In this document: piece after piece, positions 36,065-39,094 of the stretch
How the letters are laid out: every line of letters begins with the position of its first letter
How positions within the stretch are numbered: the first letter of the stretch is position 1
The notes under the pieces: model-generated
What the model was told of the DNA's origin: nothing
Databases searched by the model: none
Seen by the model: the letters and a program-made list of their open reading frames with translations, nothing else
Program-made: the position numbers and the translations under genes
DNA from: Bacteroidales bacterium
GTDB lineage: Bacteria; Bacteroidota; Bacteroidia; Bacteroidales; UBA6680
Direction: 5' to 3'
NCBI GenBank assembly: GCA_025210735.1
Contig: JAOARD010000019.1
Span: 1-39,094 of the forward strand
Length of the DNA stretch: 39,094 nt

Positions 36065-36514
36065 TTATGCGCCTTTACTATGTTGCATACCTCCTTCCAG
36101 ATCATTTAATTCCCTGTATGCCTCTTCTAGTCTGAGCTTTGTCTCAAGCAGCTGCTCTCTGAGTTCTGCTTTGTCATACTTCAGATCTTTTATCGTATCT
36201 GTTTGTTCATGTAATCTTGCGTCTTTCTCTTTACAAAGCTTGCAATCTTTATCTATAACAGTATGCTCAGTTTTTATACTTGGTTCTGATGTTGATTCAC
36301 CCAGTAACATATCTCCTTTGCCAGTTAAAAGCCATGCCGCATTATATTGGGGATAATTTTCAACTATAATAGCGAGCCATTTACTTTGTATATCAGTTTT
36401 ATTCTTTATAGCTCTGCTTAAAACACCTTTACTAGCTCCAATATTACGCTCTAAGCCAGTGATTGTAATACCTTCATTTTCAGCAATTATATATATTCTT
36501 TCTGCAATAGTCAT
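36065..36514 (-). CDS. Prophage repressor, HTH with coiled-coil tail
   Basis: The protein has 149 residues. The N-terminal 65 residues form an XRE-type helix-turn-helix ('GITITGLERNIGASKGVLSRAIKNKT'), followed by 'YPQYNAAWLLTGKGDML', a phrase typical of Bacteroidota phage CI-like repressors. The rest has a CKLCKEKDAR segment and a long coiled coil ('LKYDKAELREQLLETKLRLEEAYREL'), with no LexA-type peptidase domain. Induction by RecA-driven self-cleavage is therefore not expected. It is divergent from the Ner-like gene, with operator-like repeats between them. Confidence 0.85.
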   Translation of the reverse strand: MTIAERIYIIAENEGITITGLERNIGASKGVLSRAIKNKTDIQSKWLAIIVENYPQYNAAWLLTGKGDMLLGESTSEPSIKTEHTVIDKDCKLCKEKDARLHEQTDTIKDLKYDKAELREQLLETKLRLEEAYRELNDLEGGMQHSKGA

Positions 36515-36520
36515 TAACTC

Positions 36521-36570
36521 TAGTTGAAAATTATCTTCATAAAATTATCATAGTTGAAAATTATCAACTA
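36521..36570. promoter_or_regulatory. Prophage operator repeats
   Basis: TAGTTGAAAATTATC occurs twice, at 36521-36535 and 36551-36565, exactly 30 bp apart (about three helical turns). The second copy is part of a symmetrical TAGTTGA-6-TCAACTA site. A further AAAATTATC lies between them at 36541. A -7 box, TATATTTG, overlaps the end of the symmetrical site at 36569-36576. This suits repressor control of the rightward early promoter. Confidence 0.7.
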
Positions 36571-36632
36571 TATTTGTGTTGAAAGGTTGTTAAAGAACAG
36601 CCATTACAAACGAAATTATAAAAATTATTGAT

Positions 36633-36872
36633 ATGGCGAAAAAAACACGAAGAATTAAAAAAAGTGAGATTCTGCTTGATCCAATACTTAAGACTCAAAT
36701 TGCTGATGAGTTAAATACAACTCTGAATACAGTAAGAAGATCACTACAGTATCATTACAATTCACCGTTGGCGGTGAAAATCCGACAAAGAGCCAAAGAA
36801 CTTTTACTGAAGGAAGCTGAGTCTATTGATACTTCAGAAGATAGTTATAACGAATCAAAAAAGGAGGAGTAA
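36633..36872 (+). CDS. Small HTH protein, Ner/Cro-like
   Basis: The protein has 79 residues and is strongly basic at the N-terminus (MAKKTRRIKKSE). A helix-turn-helix pattern spans 'LKTQIADELNTTLNTVRRSLQYH'. The C-terminal tail is acidic. It is the first gene of the rightward early operon opposite the repressor, the position of ner in Mu, and probably regulates the transposase transcript. The stop overlaps the next start (TAATG), so translation is coupled. Confidence 0.75.
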   Translation: MAKKTRRIKKSEILLDPILKTQIADELNTTLNTVRRSLQYHYNSPLAVKIRQRAKELLLKEAESIDTSEDSYNESKKEE

Positions 36873-37252
36873 TGATTAAGAGTTTTTTTTCAGGTTTAAC
36901 TAGACGTTTTTTCAGATGGTTATTTGCTTCTGAGTTAAACAAGTTAAATCAACAGTTACTGCAAAATTCAGAGTTAACGTCAGAATGTACTCGTCAACTA
37001 AATATCATACGTGATCTGCTTAAAGGGCTCGATATAAGTGTTGATGTACATGAATACCCAAGTCGCCACTCTCCTAGTTGGGCAGTAATCTCTTTACAGG
37101 GAAGAAAGATGGACTATATAAAATTCATAAATCTGGGTGATAGAGATCTTAAAGAGATAACTCGTTTTTTAAGGCATTTTGATATAGAGAATAATCGTGT
37201 AAAAATTGATGCCCACCCAGTGACAACAAATTTCTTAAAGATACATAGATAG
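36872..37252 (+). CDS. Prophage early protein of unknown function
   Basis: The protein has 126 residues. A basic/aromatic N-terminus (FFSGLTRRFFRWLF) could sit on a membrane. A short helical region (LNKLNQQLLQNSELTSECTRQL) follows, then a beta-rich end ('AVISLQGRKMDYIKFINLGDRDLKEI'). I recognise no family. It overlaps the HTH gene by one base and lies before the transposase, so it is likely an early-function gene of this phage. Confidence 0.65.
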   Translation: MIKSFFSGLTRRFFRWLFASELNKLNQQLLQNSELTSECTRQLNIIRDLLKGLDISVDVHEYPSRHSPSWAVISLQGRKMDYIKFINLGDRDLKEITRFLRHFDIENNRVKIDAHPVTTNFLKIHR

Positions 37253-37266
37253 GGTTAGTATAGCAA

Positions 37267-37308
37267 TTCCTGACTGGCAGACACCGGGGTTCAAGTCCCC
37301 GGCAGGAA
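37267..37308 (+). other. tRNA acceptor/T-arm-like hairpin in the transposase leader
   Basis: A 6-bp outer stem, TTCCTG / CAGGAA, encloses an asymmetric 11-base internal loop on the 5' side, and then a stem CCGGGG / CCCCGG around the loop TTCAAGT, the tRNA T-loop consensus. The D and anticodon arms are missing, and no CCA follows. The shape is that of a tRNA minihelix of 42 bases. It lies 15 bases before the transposase ATG, after which AAAGGAG may serve as a ribosome binding site. It may be a truncated tRNA copy, a regulatory leader structure, or a chance match. Confidence 0.5.
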
Positions 37309-37323
37309 CAAAGGAGAATATAT

Positions 37324-38958
37324 ATGTTAGAATATTATCAAAATAGGTTGTGTGTTCGTGGAGGTTGGTTGTATGATGATAATGGTGTAATGTCATTTTC
37401 AAACTACAAAGCCTTAACAACAAGGAAACAGCTTCTTGTACTTCGCAAAGGTTGCCGCAATACTCCTGCTCTGGTAGATTTTGAGAGTATGCCAACACGT
37501 TTTAAGATTGCCATAGAGGAGAGAGTTGGTAATGTGTATGAGGCTGCAAAGGAGAATCAACTGTTAAAGCTTCTTGTGCCTGATCAGAAGGCACAAGACT
37601 TTTACAAAACACACCGATTCGGTGAGAATAATGAGCGTAGTTTGCCTGAAGATGCTCAGCTTGAATATTACAATAATGCTATTGTTATGAATGCTGCAAG
37701 TGCATTCTTTACAGATAGGCGCTCAAGACGCAAAGCAATAGGTAATGGCAATGTAACCAAGCTATGGGAAGAGATAAGCGGGTTTGTTAATCGTCTTGAT
37801 AGAGAGAAATATCCTCATTCGCTGCCGGGTTCTTCAGCCCGACTTCGTCAAAAACAGAAACAGTACACCAAAAACGGATATATAGAGTTTGTGCACGGTA
37901 ACTACTGTAACAAAAACACAGAGAAACTGTCGGCAAAAGCAAAGTATTGGATACTTGCACGCTGGATGAACAACATAGAGCGTGTAACATCTGTTGAGCA
38001 TCTGTTAAATGTATATAATAACCATGCATCTGAGATGCGTTTGACAAAACCGGACCAGGTAAAAGAGTGGAAAGAGATAAAGAGTGTAAACACACTGCAT
38101 CGTTATCTGCATTCGTCAGGTATTGAGGAGCTGTGGAGAGCTGAACGTTATGGTGAACTGAAAACAAAAGAGAGGCACCTTTACCAACACACTACACTAC
38201 TGCCTACAATGCGCGATTCATTATGGTACAGCGATGGTACAAAACTTAACCTGTACTACAGAGATTCTGAAGGTAAAATTGCAACAACATCGGTATACGA
38301 AGTTATGGACGTATACAGTGAGGTATTTCTTGGGTACTCAATTGGTAAGAATGAGAACTACGAGATGCAACACAAAGCTTACAAGATGGCACTTAAATTC
38401 TCTGAACATAAACCTTACGAGATACGATTTGACGGACAGGGAGGACACAAGAAACTACAGAGCAATGATTTTCTATCCAAATTATCAAGAGTGGCTATCA
38501 GAACACAGCCACACAATGGTAAGAGTAAGACAATAGAGAGTGCCTTCGGAAGGTTCCAGCAGCAGATCCTTAAACAGGAGGTATTCTTTACCGGGCAAAA
38601 CATTACAGCCACAGCCGATGAAAGCAGAGCAAACAATGAGTTTATACTTGCAAACAAACACATGTTGCCCACGCTTGAAGAGGCTATTGCAATCTATGAA
38701 AAGAGACGTAATGAGTGGAACAACGCTGTACATCCAAAAGCAAAAAGTGGTGAAACACGTATGGAGATGTATATGCAAAGTTGCAATGAGAACACAACCA
38801 AGATATCACTTATGGATATGGTTGATCTGTTCTGCATCTCAAGAGAACATAAGGTTCGTGTAACCGCTTACGGTATGCAGTTTAAAGAGAACAAAGAGAA
38901 GTACAACTATATGGTATATAACGGTGATATGCCGGATATTGACTGGGTTGCAGCGTAA
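37324..38958 (+). CDS. Mu-like phage transposase, C-terminus lost to an IS66 insertion
   Basis: The frame encodes 544 residues. The N-terminal part (about 1-280) holds HTH-like DNA-binding segments. The rve-type DDE core has D304 ('WYSDGTKLNLYY'), D370 ('EIRFDGQGG') and E405 ('KSKTIESAFGRF'), spaced as in retroviral-type integrases. A Mu-type beta domain follows and ends at 'YNYMVYNGDMPDIDWVAA'. The stop codon TAA is supplied by the end of the inserted IS element (GTAACCACCC), so the native protein was longer. Mu-family transposases usually have a further C-terminal part that contacts the MuB ATPase. MuB and all later genes are outside the window. Confidence 0.85.
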   Translation: MLEYYQNRLCVRGGWLYDDNGVMSFSNYKALTTRKQLLVLRKGCRNTPALVDFESMPTRFKIAIEERVGNVYEAAKENQLLKLLVPDQKAQDFYKTHRFGENNERSLPEDAQLEYYNNAIVMNAASAFFTDRRSRRKAIGNGNVTKLWEEISGFVNRLDREKYPHSLPGSSARLRQKQKQYTKNGYIEFVHGNYCNKNTEKLSAKAKYWILARWMNNIERVTSVEHLLNVYNNHASEMRLTKPDQVKEWKEIKSVNTLHRYLHSSGIEELWRAERYGELKTKERHLYQHTTLLPTMRDSLWYSDGTKLNLYYRDSEGKIATTSVYEVMDVYSEVFLGYSIGKNENYEMQHKAYKMALKFSEHKPYEIRFDGQGGHKKLQSNDFLSKLSRVAIRTQPHNGKSKTIESAFGRFQQQILKQEVFFTGQNITATADESRANNEFILANKHMLPTLEEAIAIYEKRRNEWNNAVHPKAKSGETRMEMYMQSCNENTTKISLMDMVDLFCISREHKVRVTAYGMQFKENKEKYNYMVYNGDMPDIDWVAA

Positions 38959-39094
38959 CCACCCGATAAACTACACCCTATTCGTTTCTCAGGTCAATAT
39001 TCTGTGGGAATAATTCATGCAGCTTTGTTATTTTGTGATCTGGAATTTTATCAAGAACGGTACTGAGCCATTTGAAAGGATCTATATTGTGCAT
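38955..39094 (-). mobile_element. Terminus of an IS66-family element (partial)
   Basis: The sequence GTAACCACCC at 38955 fits the GTAA-type ends of IS66 elements. The coding sequence of its transposase begins 23 bases inside and runs leftward. The other end and the target duplication are outside the window. Confidence 0.65.
38978..39094 (-). CDS. IS66-family transposase, C-terminal end only
   Basis: The minus strand reads 38 residues and then TAG. The phrase 'IDPFKWLSTVLDKIPDHKI' and the closing 'KLHELFPQN' match the IS66 TnpC C-terminus ('NPxxWLxDVLxxI..H....LxELLPxN'). The part encoding the DDE core lies beyond the right edge, where the frame continues; the Met at 39094 need not be the start. 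Confidence 0.75.
   Translation of the reverse strand: MHNIDPFKWLSTVLDKIPDHKITKLHELFPQNIDLRNE

Larger units (their letters stand above)
36065..38954. mobile_element. Mu-like transposable prophage, early region
   Basis: A divergent repressor, a small HTH (Ner-like) gene, a small unknown gene and a Mu-type DDE transposase lie in the order typical of Mu-like phages. The transposase gene is interrupted at 38955 by an IS66-type element. The left terminus lies upstream of 36065 and was not resolved, and the rest of the prophage is outside the window. Confidence 0.75.

Noticed and set aside
35871..36356. Plus-strand open frame of 161 codons over the repressor region
   Set aside because: It is antisense to the HTH repressor with recognisable motifs, is rich in Ser/Cys/Phe, and has no ribosome binding site.
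37267..37308. A complete tRNA gene here
   Set aside because: D and anticodon arms are absent and the 5' acceptor strand sits only 11 bases before the T-arm. Only a minihelix-like structure can be supported.

Overview
The window is an AT-rich stretch of a Bacteroidota chromosome, most likely Bacteroidales. The evidence is several TAnnTTTG-type -7 promoter boxes (the Bacteroidetes sigma consensus), few Shine-Dalgarno sites, a type IX secretion (T9SS) C-terminal sorting domain, a SusC-like TonB plug module, and families typical of the phylum (DUF5916, FISUMP, DUF4293, DUF4846). The species cannot be named from the sequence.

Positions 1-139 hold the 3' end of an ISAs1-family insertion sequence that cuts the end of a small gene. 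Positions 122-7150 are on the minus strand: the truncated small gene, a DUF5916/CBM9-like outer-membrane protein, release factor 3 (prfC), ferritin (ftnA) and the DNA polymerase III tau/gamma subunit (dnaX). dnaX carries an 11-A run exactly where its clamp-loader core ends. The plus-strand ribosomal operon rpsF-rpsR-rplI (7423-8504) follows, then a pentapeptide-repeat protein and a FISUMP lipoprotein. Positions 10377-18676 return to the minus strand: a 1610-residue T9SS-secreted multidomain protein, then a hybrid-free sensor kinase / DUF4293 / FlK-like thioesterase operon.

Positions 18899-20786 (plus) encode a nucleoside phosphorylase and a SirB1-type transglutaminase-like protein, each with its own upstream region. 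Positions 20843-25205 (minus) hold a 21-nt minisatellite that reads as a heptapeptide repeat, a phosphoglucomutase/phosphomannomutase with a nucleoside-recognition (Gate) membrane protein, and a YhcH protein with a Trm11-like methyltransferase. From 25483 the plus strand encodes a DUF4846 lipoprotein next to a giant alpha-2-macroglobulin-like protein. That protein has a carboxypeptidase-regulatory-like domain and a SusC-type TonB plug inserted in it. These are followed by a small unknown protein, a CitX-CitG fusion and CitC, the accessory enzymes that make and load the citrate lyase prosthetic group. No citrate lyase structural genes are in view.

The right end, from about 35.3 kb, is mobile DNA. 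About 800 bp has no gene but many repeats. It is followed by the early region of a Mu-like transposable prophage: a divergent repressor with an operator, a small HTH protein, a small unknown gene, a tRNA-minihelix-like hairpin and a DDE transposase. An IS66-family element is inserted in the transposase gene, removes its C-terminus and runs off the window, so this prophage copy is probably defective.
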